Of a DNA stretch of 64,000 bases, positions 19,873 through 29,184 are shown piece by piece (the stretch's first letter is position 1; each line of letters begins with the position of its first letter). The stretch covers positions 90,752 through 154,751 of the forward strand of contig NZ_FNPI01000013.1 in assembly GCF_900107275.1 (NCBI RefSeq), read 5' to 3'. Under the pieces are notes generated by a model that was not told where the DNA came from, did no database searches, and worked only from the letters and a program-made list of their open reading frames with translations. This stretch comes from Evansella caseinilytica. GTDB lineage: Bacteria; Bacillota; Bacilli; Bacillales; Salisediminibacteriaceae. A program made the translations under genes and the position numbers.

Positions 19873-20697
19873 ATGCTTCGCGGTTTATATACGGCAGGTG
19901 CGGGGATGATTGCTCAGCAGCGCCGACAGGAAATGCTTTCAAACAATATAGCGAACATTAATACGCCGGGATACAAAACAGAGCAGTCTTCAATGAGGGC
20001 TTTCCCGAATATGTTGATCAAGGCTCTTGGGACGGATCATATTCAGAGATTCGGCTCCTCCATGGTCGGCGAATTGACAACCGGTGTGTATATGCAGGAA
20101 AACACGCCGAATTTTCGCCAGGGTGACCTGCAGGAAACAATGAATACGACCGACATTGCGTTGTTACAAGGGCTTGTTCCAGTAGATGAAGCAACCGGTC
20201 AAGAAGCGATGCTCATGTATATCGTTGAAAATGCCGACGGGGACATCCGGTACACAAGAAACGGCAGCTTCACCGTGGACGGCTCCGGCTTTTTGACGAC
20301 ATCGCAAGGTTATTATGTGCTGGATAACAACGGTGACCGGATCAATGTGGGCGGAGAAGATTTTACCGTAACGATGGAAGGGCAGATTTTGTCGGCGGAT
20401 GAGCAACTTATTGCTCAACTGGACGTAGCGCTTATTCCTGATCCGACACAGCTTGTCAAGGAAGGAAACGGCCTTCTGCGCTATGACGGTGAAAATGCCG
20501 TTGTGTCGGCTGTTGGCAATGGTGACGTTATTTTTCAACTGCAGCAAGGGTTTATTGAACGCTCCAACGTGGATGCGGCTCAAACGATGACGGAAATGAT
20601 GACAGCTTTACGAAGCTTTGAAGCCAACCAGCGCGTGCTTCAAGCGTATGACCGCAGCCTGGAGCGTGCTGTCAACGAAGTAGGCAAGATCGGATAA
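19873..20697 (+). CDS. flhO: Flagellar hook-basal body rod protein FlhO
   Basis: FlgF/FlgG-family rod component exported by the flagellar type III apparatus. 274 residues from the ATG at 19873, chosen because GAGGTGAAGG lies at the right distance; a GTG nine bases earlier overlaps that site. The N-terminal MLRGLYTAGAGMIAQQRRQ and the SNNIANINTPGYK motif, and a C-terminal coiled-coil segment (AQTMTEMMTALRSFEANQRV), are hallmarks of rod and hook proteins. Pairs with flhP, 68 bp downstream. Confidence 0.93.
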   Translation: MLRGLYTAGAGMIAQQRRQEMLSNNIANINTPGYKTEQSSMRAFPNMLIKALGTDHIQRFGSSMVGELTTGVYMQENTPNFRQGDLQETMNTTDIALLQGLVPVDEATGQEAMLMYIVENADGDIRYTRNGSFTVDGSGFLTTSQGYYVLDNNGDRINVGGEDFTVTMEGQILSADEQLIAQLDVALIPDPTQLVKEGNGLLRYDGENAVVSAVGNGDVIFQLQQGFIERSNVDAAQTMTEMMTALRSFEANQRVLQAYDRSLERAVNEVGKIG

Positions 20698-20765
20698 AGA
20701 AGCAGGCATGATTTGCTAACTAGGAAAAGCGGGCTTGAAAAAAATGATGCAGGAGCAGTGAGACA

Positions 20766-21596
20766 ATGAATCAATCGATGATTAATTCTGCGGTAACAAT
20801 GGGCCAAATTCAACACAAGCTGGATACGATCGGCAACAATTTGGCAAACGTTAATACAACCGGATATAAGCGGCGTGATACAACGTTTTCTGATCTGCTT
20901 GTTCAGCATATCAATAATCAAATTGTTCACTCGCATGAAGTCGGTCGGCAAACGCCAAATGGAATTCGCGTCGGATCAGGAGCGGCGGTCGCACAAACGG
21001 CCATCCGCTTTGAGCAGGGAAGCATCCAGACAACCGGGAGACCGCTGGACATTGCACTGACGGAAAAAGGCTACTTTTTTGAGCTTACGCCTGCGGAGGA
21101 CGGCACGCGCCGCTTTACGCGTGATGGCGCCTTCTATTTGACGCCAAACCCTGCGGCTCAGGGCGAAAACCTGCTGGTAAATCAAAATGGAGACTATATT
21201 CTTTCTGTTGACGGCAATCCGATTTCGATTCCTGCCGGGCATGAAGAGCTCAACATTACGGAAGAAGGTGTGATTGAGGTTGTGTTTGCCAACGGACAAA
21301 GAGCCGTTGCTGGGCAGATCCAGCTAGTGCAGATAACGAAACCGCAGCTTCTCCTGTCAGCAGGAGAAAACACTTTTGTTTTTCCGAATCTCGCGGATTT
21401 AGAGCTTAACATCGACGACGTGTTAAATGAGGCTGCGGGTACGCAAGTGTTTATGCAAGGGGCGCTGGAGTCGTCTAATGTGGATATGGGCCGGGAAATA
21501 ACCGAGATGATGCTGGCACAGCGAAGCTATCAGTTTAATGCTCAGGCGATTTCCATCACTGACCAGATGATGGGGCTTGTGAATAATATCCGTTAG
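20766..21596 (+). CDS. flhP: Flagellar hook-basal body rod protein FlhP
   Basis: Second FlgG-family rod protein, 276 residues. The N-terminal IGNNLANVNTTGYKRRDTTF and C-terminal MGREITEMMLAQRSYQFNAQ motifs form the paired helices of rod subunits. ATG follows AGGAGCAGTGAGACA. The flhO-flhP pair downstream of mbl is the same as in B. subtilis, where these genes lie apart from the main fla/che operon. Confidence 0.93.
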   Translation: MNQSMINSAVTMGQIQHKLDTIGNNLANVNTTGYKRRDTTFSDLLVQHINNQIVHSHEVGRQTPNGIRVGSGAAVAQTAIRFEQGSIQTTGRPLDIALTEKGYFFELTPAEDGTRRFTRDGAFYLTPNPAAQGENLLVNQNGDYILSVDGNPISIPAGHEELNITEEGVIEVVFANGQRAVAGQIQLVQITKPQLLLSAGENTFVFPNLADLELNIDDVLNEAAGTQVFMQGALESSNVDMGREITEMMLAQRSYQFNAQAISITDQMMGLVNNIR

Positions 21597-21640
21597 CGTT
21601 AAAATGACAAGTAAGCCGGAAATCACGAGGTGTTCCTGTC

Positions 21641-22534
21641 ATGAGTAACGAGAACAATTCATGGAGTGAGCCTCAAGGCAAGGGAAGATCCGATATACCG
21701 ACGGGTGAGGACGGTTTAATTGCAGGGGATAGCAGCGACTTCAGTGTTGCGCAAAACGGTGAACGTGTGCAAAAAAGCGGCGCGTTGCTGGAAGAAAATT
21801 CTGCAGACAAAAGTGCTTCCTTTGTACATGAGGCTGACTCCGCTAATGAAAAGCGTTTGTCTGATCAGGGAAAAAATGGAAGAGGGGCGTCGGGATACGA
21901 CGGCTCCATTTTGCGTGGGCAAAATAATAATACCCAGTCAGACACAGAAGAAACACCTTATATCCTTTATGAAACAAGAGCAAAAACGATGGCAAAGGAT
22001 ATTCGGGTTGAGGCGGATAAAAATAAACGTGCTTCAATGGACGATCCAGTGAAATACGTTGGCGAAATAGAAAACAGCGGACATGCTGCTCCTTCTCATC
22101 AAGTAAGGTTAGATTTTGTCGAGGAATCAGCAGTCCAGCAGAAGAGGGAAGAGGAAGTTACAATGTCACGAGTACAGTTGCGACGCAAAAACGAAGAATT
22201 ACATGAAACAAAAAAGTCGGGGACTCATGTGAAAGCTGCCGCAAGCGGCGATAAAACCCGAAGCCAACTCCGGGCAAAGAAGCAGCCTGAAAACGAGCAG
22301 GCAGCCGGTAAGAATAAAAAGCGCAAGGGAAGAATCCGGTTAATTCCTATATGGCTGCGCATCATCGTTGTGACGGGTTTACTGGCAGGCAGCTTGGTAG
22401 CAGGTGCGATTGTCGGCTATAAAATCGGCGGCGGTGATGATTCGGCAAGAATTTTAGATAAGGAAACGTGGTTCCGTGTTTACGACTTTATTTATGACGG
22501 CACTGACCGGGAACGGGATAAGACCGAGGAGTAA
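21641..22534 (+). CDS. EpuA-like single-span membrane protein with a long disordered N-terminus
   Basis: 297 residues. The C-terminal ~70 residues (basic RKGRIRLIPIWLR, a helix at about 239-262, then WFRVYDFIYDG) match the small proteins of the EpuA family that often sit between flhP and fabZ in bacilli and are commonly mislabelled as an RNA polymerase beta subunit. The first ~170 residues are low-complexity, rich in Ser, Asn, Gly, Asp and Glu, and have no recognised domain. A second start at Met175 (22163) has a good ribosome binding site (GAGGGAAGAGGAAG) and would give a 123-residue protein of the usual kind. Role unknown. Confidence 0.7.
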   Translation: MSNENNSWSEPQGKGRSDIPTGEDGLIAGDSSDFSVAQNGERVQKSGALLEENSADKSASFVHEADSANEKRLSDQGKNGRGASGYDGSILRGQNNNTQSDTEETPYILYETRAKTMAKDIRVEADKNKRASMDDPVKYVGEIENSGHAAPSHQVRLDFVEESAVQQKREEEVTMSRVQLRRKNEELHETKKSGTHVKAAASGDKTRSQLRAKKQPENEQAAGKNKKRKGRIRLIPIWLRIIVVTGLLAGSLVAGAIVGYKIGGGDDSARILDKETWFRVYDFIYDGTDRERDKTEE

Positions 22535-22702
22535 AGTGACTGGACAATAAAGTGGATGTCAGGTGACTGACGCAGCAAGAAGGCCTTCTCCGGCACATTG
22601 ACGATTACATGATCGGTTGCATGATTATTTGACTGCTGACGTGACTGGGGAAGGTTTTTGGAAAGATTAAGAAAGTATAAAATTTTTTTCACAACCACAC
22701 GT

Positions 22703-22733
22703 CCACACGTCTAAGACGTGTGGTAATTTTTTA
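22703..22733 (+). terminator. Intrinsic terminator before fabZ
   Basis: CCACACGTC-taa-GACGTGTGG, a perfect 9-bp stem with a 3-nt loop followed by TAATTTTTTA. It ends the transcript of the EpuA-like gene and separates it from fabZ. Confidence 0.8.
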
Positions 22734-22885
22734 TGGCAAAAAATACGGCAGTGGTGGAACCTCTGATACGCAATCTCCATGCTGATTTTACGCGAAATCG
22801 GATAATTGTTGAGAATTATGATAAAAGGAAGTAAACTTGAAGGAGAAAATATTTTATACCTGGATATAATAGGAGGTAATAATAA

Positions 22886-23317
22886 ATGCTAAATATTGAA
22901 GAGATAAAGGAGATTATTCCTCATCGCTACCCTTTTTTGCTGATTGACCGAATTTTGGAGGTGGAGGAAGGACAGCGGGCTGTAGGAATAAAAAATGTGT
23001 CTGCCAATGAAGCATTTTTCAACGGGCATTTTCCTGATTTTCCGGTAATGCCGGGAGTGCTAATTATTGAAGCGCTGGCACAGGTAGGAGCTGTGGCGAT
23101 GCTGAAGAAAGAAGAAAACCGCGGAAAGCTTGCATTTTTCGCCGGAATTGATCATTGCCGGTTTAAAGGGCAGGTGAAACCTGGAGACCAGCTTCGGCTG
23201 GAAGTGGAAATGACGAGGTTGCGGGGGAAAATTGGCAAAGGAAAAGCAACAGCCACAGTTGACGGCAATCTTGTTGCCGAAGCAGAAATAATGTTTGCTT
23301 TGGCAGACAATAAATAA
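22886..23317 (+). CDS. fabZ: 3-hydroxyacyl-[acyl-carrier-protein] dehydratase FabZ
   Basis: Type II fatty acid synthesis enzyme that dehydrates beta-hydroxyacyl-ACP. 143 residues, standard hot-dog-fold length. The catalytic His48 in [13 protein letters not shown] and Glu62 in IIEALAQ are present, as is the N-terminal [15 protein letters not shown] follows ATAGGAGGTAATAATAA. Its place after flhP corresponds to B. subtilis ywpB. Confidence 0.97.
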   Translation: MLNIEEIKEIIPHRYPFLLIDRILEVEEGQRAVGIKNVSANEAFFNGHFPDFPVMPGVLIIEALAQVGAVAMLKKEENRGKLAFFAGIDHCRFKGQVKPGDQLRLEVEMTRLRGKIGKGKATATVDGNLVAEAEIMFALADNK

Positions 23318-23328
23318 TTCATGAATTT

Positions 23329-23376
23329 TTCAGGGACATGGGGTGTGAACAATTGTTCACACCCCATGTCCCTGAA
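23329..23376. repeat. Perfect 48-bp palindrome after fabZ
   Basis: Two exact 24-bp arms with no spacer, centred between 23352 and 23353; the arms contain CAGGGACATGGGGTGTGAAC. A further short match (GAATTTTT outside, TTTTTGTGAATTT on the other side) extends it partly. It is the complete form of a repeat with half copies at 10757 and 25071 and a variant at 12016. It could terminate fabZ transcription in either direction. Confidence 0.8.
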
Positions 23377-24060
23377 CTTTTTGTGAATTTCTTCGATGTT
23401 AAGTTTTGTTACATTCATGTTGCAGATTTTATACCAATGTTAATGAATTTTGAGATACAGTGGGAAAGTGATGGGACATTGTAAAAAATGGTAGAAAGGT
23501 GTTTGGAATGATTGTTTTTGGGATATAGGGGTGTTAGAATCACACCAGTTGAGTTTGATTCAACAAATGAACTAGGCAAAATAGCAAAACAATTATTTTT
23601 CACTGGTGAATAATTTATTTTTAGCCAGTAAAAACGTAAGTCCATTTCACGTTTACAAGCGGCGTGATGTGAATACGTGATCTTCTCGAACTTTTGCTGA
23701 GCCATGCAAAAATAAGGTAATTCGAGTACACTTTTCCGTCATTTCGCTTTTTATATAGAGTGACAGTACTTTCTATCAGTCCCAGGAAGTGATAAGTAAT
23801 GAAGAAAAAGGTGTTCGTGACTTTTCTGACAGCTGTTTCTAAAGCCAAAATCTTAGCGATTAGCCGAGATGACAAAGAATTTTTTTTAAACGAACGATCT
23901 CGTGTCGGTTGGAAGGGAAAAAATACTTTGGAAAAACACTTTCAAAGGCTTTAGATCAGCACACAGGAACACCGATCGATGTAGTAGCGGGGACAGATAA
24001 ACTGATAGCGTACATGTCATTATCTAAAAATAAGTATTTCTATACGTATAGGAGGATTTT
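23377..24060. other. Region with a possible decayed small gene
   Basis: From 23799 an ATG with a fair ribosome binding site (AGGAAGTGAT) opens a 51-codon frame (starts KKKVFVTFLTAVSKAK) ending at 23954. A different frame then encodes TLSKALDQHTGTPIDVV and AGTDKLIAYMSLSKNKY up to 24064. This could be one gene broken by a frameshift near the T run at 23881, but no family was recognised. Confidence 0.3.
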
Positions 24061-24402
24061 ATGATGAAAAAGAAGTGGTTATTAGCATTAATGTCAGGTG
24101 CATTGGCTGTCGGATTTTTAGCAGCATGCGGTGATGGAGGCTCGGAAGACAGTCCGGTTGATAACCAGGATCAGGATGGCATCCAACAAGATGACAACAG
24201 CCAGCCGGATTCTCAGATTGGAGATGATACACAAGTTGAAGGTGAAGGAGATCTGAACGACGGTAGTGGAGTAGATGAAAATTCAGGTCTGGGGGATGAT
24301 TCCAGTCTGGATGATCAAACAGATACAGAAGATGATGGAACAGGTTTAGGAACCGACACTGATACAGAAGTGGAAGATGGCGAAGCAGATTCAGATTCTT
24401 GA
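24061..24402 (+). CDS. Acidic lipoprotein, unrecognised
   Basis: 113 residues with a lipoprotein signal peptide: MKKK, a hydrophobic stretch, and lipobox LAAC with Cys23. The mature part (about 91 residues) consists mostly of Asp, Glu, Gly, Ser, Gln and Thr and contains no Lys or Arg, so it should be disordered and strongly negative. It is probably lipid-anchored on the outer face of the membrane. ATG follows AGGAGGATTTT. It is related in signal sequence and composition to the next gene; the pair probably arose by duplication. No function can be assigned. Confidence 0.75.
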   Translation: MMKKKWLLALMSGALAVGFLAACGDGGSEDSPVDNQDQDGIQQDDNSQPDSQIGDDTQVEGEGDLNDGSGVDENSGLGDDSSLDDQTDTEDDGTGLGTDTDTEVEDGEADSDS

Positions 24403-24532
24403 TAAAAAATGTTCAGGTCATTCAGGTCATCCTCTGCATTGAACAAAAAACTCACCAATGTATATTTAATGGACTTTCATTAAATACTACTCAATATCAA
24501 GGGTTAATGTTCAAACAATAGGAGGAAAAAAG

Positions 24533-24778
24533 ATGAAGAAAAAATGGATGCTTTCACTATTATCAGGTGTATTAGCTGTAGGAATACTTGGTGCATGTGG
24601 CGATGCAGATGACGACATAGTTGATGATCCAATCGATGATGATCCGCTTATTGAGGACGACGCTGATATTGATGGAGATCCAGCAGATGACCTTAATGGT
24701 GACATTGGGGATGATGATCTCAATGGTGATTTAGATGATGACCTGGAAATAACAGATGAAGATCAAGATGAAGATTAA
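24533..24778 (+). CDS. Highly acidic small lipoprotein, unrecognised
   Basis: 81 residues: signal peptide with lipobox LGAC (Cys22), then a 60-residue mature part in which 32 residues are Asp or Glu and none is Lys or Arg. Short Asp-rich phrases (DDDPLIEDD, NGDIGDDDLNGDLDDD) suggest a flexible, possibly cation-binding tail, though no EF-hand loop is evident. ATG follows ATAGGAGGAAAAAAG. The signal peptide closely resembles that of the upstream lipoprotein gene. The role is unknown; surface charge or divalent-cation buffering is a guess. Confidence 0.75.
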   Translation: MKKKWMLSLLSGVLAVGILGACGDADDDIVDDPIDDDPLIEDDADIDGDPADDLNGDIGDDDLNGDLDDDLEITDEDQDED

Positions 24779-24984
24779 TGATTGTCTGTTTTGACAGATG
24801 ATTCGGGTGAGCCGACAGTTGTCAATCAGTACTGTTTGATAAAAAATTGTCGGCGGATTTGAACGTCGCTGTTACAGCAGTATCACTGTGACTAACAAAA
24901 GAAATTCGATAAAGTGCTCATTGTATTGCGACACAAATTCATCAAAGCGAGAAAAGCCCAATAGATGGATTCCTTTCAATATAA

Positions 24985-25014
24985 AGAGGAGGCACCGCCA
25001 CTGCCTCCTCTTTT
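24985..25014 (+). terminator. Intrinsic terminator
   Basis: AGAGGAGGCA-ccgccac-TGCCTCCTCT, a perfect 10-bp stem followed by TTT. It lies about 200 bp after the acidic lipoprotein gene. Confidence 0.75.
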
Positions 25015-25940
25015 AAATGGTTTAAGTGCTTGTACATAAAGAAGAATATGCCAGAAGCCTGATTAAAAAGTTCACAAAAAATTCAGGGGCCATCCACCTT
25101 TTATTTTCATTTTCCGAAAAGGAAAAACAAATTTCGCACAACGACAAGTTTGAGTCAAGATTTATTGGCATTTATTTTTAGCTCTGAGGATTTTATAGTT
25201 TGTACAATTTAGTCACTTTTTTTGTTGCCGTTTACTTGTTTGATTTCCCTGATGTCTGTATAAAGATTCTTTTTTAAAAACTTCATGCTTTAATGCGGCT
25301 GCAATCGAATCGGCTTTTCAATGATTTGCTGGAGATACGTCATGTTACTTCTTGCGGCTTCTGCAGGCTGTCATCTAGCTTTTCTATAAAATATTTTGGC
25401 AATTACGCCCCTTCTTTGGACTGGCTTTCCTCATGTTGTTCCAACCAATACTGATTTCTTTCTTCCGTGCAGTGTCTTTATTTCCAGTCGAATTTTAAAG
25501 GAGTCATGACACTTTAAGTTTATCGAATATTACCCCGTTTAAACTAGACAGTACAAAAAAATGCACGAGCCACCGAAATGAATAAGGCAAGAGGAAAAAT
25601 TGCCGTTCTAGTTAGTGGAGATTCATAGGACAAAATTACAAAATAGCACAAAATGTAAAAAAAATCAGTGGCAAATTATTTCCCGCGCAATATTTGTCTA
25701 ATAAATTAGAAAAATATTAAGAAATTCCTATGAATTAAGACAAAAGTCCCTCTACCTTTGAAAAGAAAATTGGTAAAATTGGTTAAAAGCAGACTATTTT
25801 TGAGTAAAAAGACTCTGGAAATAATAGAACTAGTTTATTGAGTAGGGATCTAGGACTATTTTCCGAAAGGGTCATAGTACTATTATTATAGGCTGGGAGA
25901 CTTTAGTTTAACTCAAGTATTAGGAAGAGGTGGAGAAAAG
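25015..25940. other. Long intergenic region before the NlpC/P60 gene
   Basis: No gene recognised. At 25071-25096 there is a degenerate half copy (GTTCACAAAAAATTCAGGGG) of the fabZ-distal palindrome. Near the gene, GACTATT-type motifs recur (GGACTATTTT at ~25852, GTACTATTATT at ~25876); their meaning is unclear. Confidence 0.4.
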
Positions 25941-27572
25941 GTGAAAATTCATCACAAAATTGGAGCTACGATTGTTACTTCTGCTGCAGCTACCGGTGTT
26001 ATGCTGGCTGTACCGAGCGTGGCTGATGCGGCTTTTGGCGACAGCACGCTGTCATATGGAATGGAAAATGCCGATGTCACTGTCCTCCAGGAGATATTGA
26101 AGGAAAAAGGCTATTTCAACTTTCATACCGCTACCGGTTATTTCGGCTCAATTACGAGACAGGCAGTACAAGATTTCCAGAAAGACAACAGCCTGAAAGT
26201 GGACGGTATCGTAGGGCCAAAAACATTTGCGCTTCTCGTTCAAAATAGTGAATCGCAGACAAAGGCAAACAATGAAACCGGAGCGACACAAACAGCCAAT
26301 CAGTCGTCGACCTCGTCAACAAGCTCTAGCTCATCGTCCGCTTCGTCCGCAACGGTGGAGCAAATAGGGACAAATCAGCTGTTGAAAGTCGGTTCCCGAG
26401 GTAAGGAAGTAGAAAACTTGCAGCTGTTTTTAAAGAAAGCTGGATTTTTCCAACATGATAGCGCAACCGGTTATTATGGATCAATTACTGAGCAGGCAGT
26501 CCGCGAGTATCAGCAGGTTCGCGGGTTAAAAGTGGACGGGATAGCAGGACCGCAAACTTTAGCTGCGGTAAACCAGGATATTTCAAGTTCTACGGTATCA
26601 ACACCTTCTTCGGGTAACAGTAGTCAATCCACTACTGTTTTGCGTTCCGGTTCCCAAGGTGAAGAAGTGAAGACGTTGCAATCGCAATTAAAACAGCTTG
26701 GTTTTTTTAACCATAATATTACCGGTATTTACAGCACTATCACAACAGAAGCGGTGAGGAATTTTCAGAAATCTGCCGGAATTCAAGTGGACGGGATAGC
26801 AGGACCGCAGACATTCAGTGCGCTGGAAAAAGCATTGGCGAACCAAGGCACTGGAGGATCCTCGAATTCTTCCGGCTCAAACAGTAACAATTCCAGTTCC
26901 AATAATTCTGGTTCAAGCGGCAGTAACTCATCCAATTCATCCGAGTCGGCAGCAACGATTTTGTTGAAAGAAGGGAGCAGCGGCACGAAGGTGACGGAGC
27001 TTCAAAGTAAATTGAAGGCAATCGGGTTGTTTAAGCAGGAACCGACAGGGTACTTTGGACCGATTACAAAAGAAGCGCTGACACAATTTCAAAGTCAATG
27101 GGGGTTAGTCGCGGATGGGCTCGTCAGTCAGGCGACATGGGATAAACTAGAAGAAATTGCCTCTATTCATTTGAAGGATGCGGAGAACAACGGCTCGTCA
27201 TCTGGTTCCAGCTTTAACGCTCTTAATCTAGTTGCTGATGCAAGCAACTATATCGGCGTTCCTTATTCGTGGGGCGGTACGACTCCAGACGGCTTTGACT
27301 GCAGCGGCTTCGTTCAGTTTGTTTTTAAGAATAACGGCGTGCACCTTCCGCGTACGGTGAAGGAGCAATGGAATGCTACCACATCGGTATCCAACCTTCA
27401 AGTCGGAGATATTGTATACTTTGAAACCATTTCGCAAGGACCGTCGCATAATGGAATTTATATTGGTAATAACCAGTTCATTCACAGCGGTTCTTCCACA
27501 GGTGTTGCGATCGCCAGTTTAAGTAATTCCTATTGGTCACAGCGGTATTTAGGAGCGCGGCGAGTCAAGTAA
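25941..27572 (+). CDS. Secreted NlpC/P60 endopeptidase with four peptidoglycan-binding domains
   Basis: Extracellular cell wall hydrolase of 543 residues. A signal peptide ends near AVPSVADAA (residue ~31). Four PG_binding_1 repeats follow at about 38-95, 148-205, 233-289 and 340-396, recognisable by YFGSIT..AV..FQ and VDGI(V/A)GP(K/Q)TF phrases, separated by Ser/Asn-rich linkers. The C-terminal NlpC/P60 domain (about 425-543) has the catalytic Cys454 (DGFDCSGFV), His503 (PSHNGIYIG) and His515. Such enzymes cut D-gamma-glutamyl peptide bonds in muropeptides. GTG start after AAGAGGTGGAG. Single-gene unit with a terminator at 27635. Confidence 0.92.
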   Translation: MKIHHKIGATIVTSAAATGVMLAVPSVADAAFGDSTLSYGMENADVTVLQEILKEKGYFNFHTATGYFGSITRQAVQDFQKDNSLKVDGIVGPKTFALLVQNSESQTKANNETGATQTANQSSTSSTSSSSSSASSATVEQIGTNQLLKVGSRGKEVENLQLFLKKAGFFQHDSATGYYGSITEQAVREYQQVRGLKVDGIAGPQTLAAVNQDISSSTVSTPSSGNSSQSTTVLRSGSQGEEVKTLQSQLKQLGFFNHNITGIYSTITTEAVRNFQKSAGIQVDGIAGPQTFSALEKALANQGTGGSSNSSGSNSNNSSSNNSGSSGSNSSNSSESAATILLKEGSSGTKVTELQSKLKAIGLFKQEPTGYFGPITKEALTQFQSQWGLVADGLVSQATWDKLEEIASIHLKDAENNGSSSGSSFNALNLVADASNYIGVPYSWGGTTPDGFDCSGFVQFVFKNNGVHLPRTVKEQWNATTSVSNLQVGDIVYFETISQGPSHNGIYIGNNQFIHSGSSTGVAIASLSNSYWSQRYLGARRVK

Positions 27573-27634
27573 GCTTGCTGCTGCAGATCTATATAAAAAT
27601 TGAATTAGATATGCAACGAATGACGAATGAGAGG

Positions 27635-27674
27635 GAATCTTCCAAGGCGTGAGCCTTACGGGGGATTCTTTTTT
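27635..27674 (+). terminator. Intrinsic terminator after the NlpC/P60 gene
   Basis: GAATCTTCC / GGGGGATTC-type outer stem with an inner AAGGC-gtga-GCCTT stem, followed by six T. Confidence 0.75.
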
Positions 27675-27901
27675 ATTTTCGATGAAAACAACTAATCTAT
27701 TTGCGACCTAACACTGCCCTCCGTCCTATAATTTTAGCTAAGCCACTTGATGAGCCATATTCAGGTTGTGAACATGAGTAAAAGCGGAAATCACTATTGT
27801 TGGTATGGCAAAACGTGTGGAAGAACCATAGATGTTCGTCGGTGCTAGCATTAAAAAGCAGGTGTAAGTTAACAAAATTTGGACACGCTAAAAAATAATT
27901 A

Positions 27902-27989
27902 AAGTGCCAGGCACTCTGTATCATTGCGCAGTACTAAAGGGTGCCAGGCACTCTGTGGCACTTTAAAGCAGAACAGAGTGCCTGGCACC
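27902..27989. repeat. GTGCCAGGCAC palindromic repeat upstream of pgsB
   Basis: A perfect 17-bp inverted repeat, GGTGCCAGGCACTCTGT (27940-27956) and ACAGAGTGCCTGGCACC (27973-27989), preceded by an extra half copy at 27904-27919. It ends only 7 bp before the pgsB ribosome binding site, so it would fold in the mRNA leader. The same palindrome occurs at 30225 and 34906, all within the poly-gamma-glutamate locus. Confidence 0.8.
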
Positions 27990-28008
27990 TTCCTTGGAGG
28001 GGATGGAA

Positions 28009-29184
28009 TTGTTACTCATTCCGACGATGACGGCGCTTTTGTTTATTCTCGGTGTGATAGAGAAGCGGCTTCATCAGAAAAACGTAAATAGTATTCCGAT
28101 TCGTGTAAACATAAACGGCATACGGGGGAAATCTACGGTTACCCGCCTTGTAACAGGAATATTAAAGGAAGCAGGTTACAGGACAGTTGGAAAAACGACA
28201 GGGACGTCAGCAAGGATGATTTATTGGAACAGCCCGGTTGAAAAGCCGATCATCCGCGATCCGGAGGGGCCGAATATTAAAGAGCAAAAGCGGATTGTGA
28301 GAGAAGCAGCGCAATTAAAAGCACAGGCCCTTGTGAGTGAATGCATGGCGGTGAACCCTGATTACCAAATCACTTTTCAAAACGATATGCTCCAGGCGAA
28401 CTTTGGCGTCATCGTAAACGTGCTCGAGGACCATATGGACATGCTCGGCCCGTCATTGGATAACGTTGCCGAGGCATTTGCACCAACGATTCCGGTAAAC
28501 GGCCACCTGATTGTGAACCAGTCGCCCTATACAGATTATTACAAAAAAATTGCAGAGAAAAGGAATTGTACCGTTATCGTGGCCGACCCTTCGCAAATTA
28601 CCGAAGACTACTTACGCAAGTTTCCGTACATTATTTTTCCCGAAAATGCGGCGCTTGCCCTGGCGGTTGCTGAAGCACTGGAGATCGAAGAAAAAACAGC
28701 GCTTGAAGGAATGCTCCATGCCCCGCCTGACCCGGGGGCGCTCCGCATCTTACAAATGAGCCACAACGGGAAGTCATCGCCGTTTATTAATGCGTTTGCG
28801 GCCAATGACGCTCATTCCACACTGGCTATTTGGCAGCGGGTCCAGCAGCTTGGATATACAGGAGATTATCCGATAGTCATTATGAACTGCCGCCAGGATC
28901 GTGTGGACAGAACAGAGCAATTTGCAGCGGAAGTGCTGCCTAAGATGAGCATCGGCAAGCTTATACTGATAGGCGAGCTGACATCCCCGATTAAAAACAA
29001 GTATAAGCTGGGGACGATCCGAGCGGAAGCATTGTTAGATTTGGAGGGGAAAGAAACAACGGAGATCATGAAAGCTTTGAGGGGAGTTGCCACCGGTGAT
29101 GTGATGTTAGGTATTGGCAATATTCATGGTGCTGCGGAAAAGCTGATTGCCGTTTTGGAAGAAGGTGTAGTGGTTGCAAGTTGA
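28009..29184 (+). CDS. pgsB: Poly-gamma-glutamate synthase subunit PgsB (CapB)
   Basis: ATP-dependent amide ligase, related to Mur ligases, that polymerises glutamate through gamma-linkages at the membrane with PgsC and PgsA. About 391 residues from TTG 28009, which has TGGAGGGG seven bases upstream and gives the same N-terminal length as B. subtilis PgsB; ATG 28003 is possible but too close to the ribosome binding site. An N-terminal anchor helix is followed by the ATP-binding GIRGKST (37-43) and then SECMAVNPDYQ, NVLEDHMDMLGP, APPDPGALRIL and NGFAANDA-like segments. Conservation is high throughout. Confidence 0.95.
   Translation: MLLIPTMTALLFILGVIEKRLHQKNVNSIPIRVNINGIRGKSTVTRLVTGILKEAGYRTVGKTTGTSARMIYWNSPVEKPIIRDPEGPNIKEQKRIVREAAQLKAQALVSECMAVNPDYQITFQNDMLQANFGVIVNVLEDHMDMLGPSLDNVAEAFAPTIPVNGHLIVNQSPYTDYYKKIAEKRNCTVIVADPSQITEDYLRKFPYIIFPENAALALAVAEALEIEEKTALEGMLHAPPDPGALRILQMSHNGKSSPFINAFAANDAHSTLAIWQRVQQLGYTGDYPIVIMNCRQDRVDRTEQFAAEVLPKMSIGKLILIGELTSPIKNKYKLGTIRAEALLDLEGKETTEIMKALRGVATGDVMLGIGNIHGAAEKLIAVLEEGVVVAS

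Noticed and set aside
25840..25940. c-di-AMP riboswitch before the NlpC/P60 gene
   Set aside because: Such switches often precede cell wall hydrolase genes, but the conserved aptamer sequences could not be found here.
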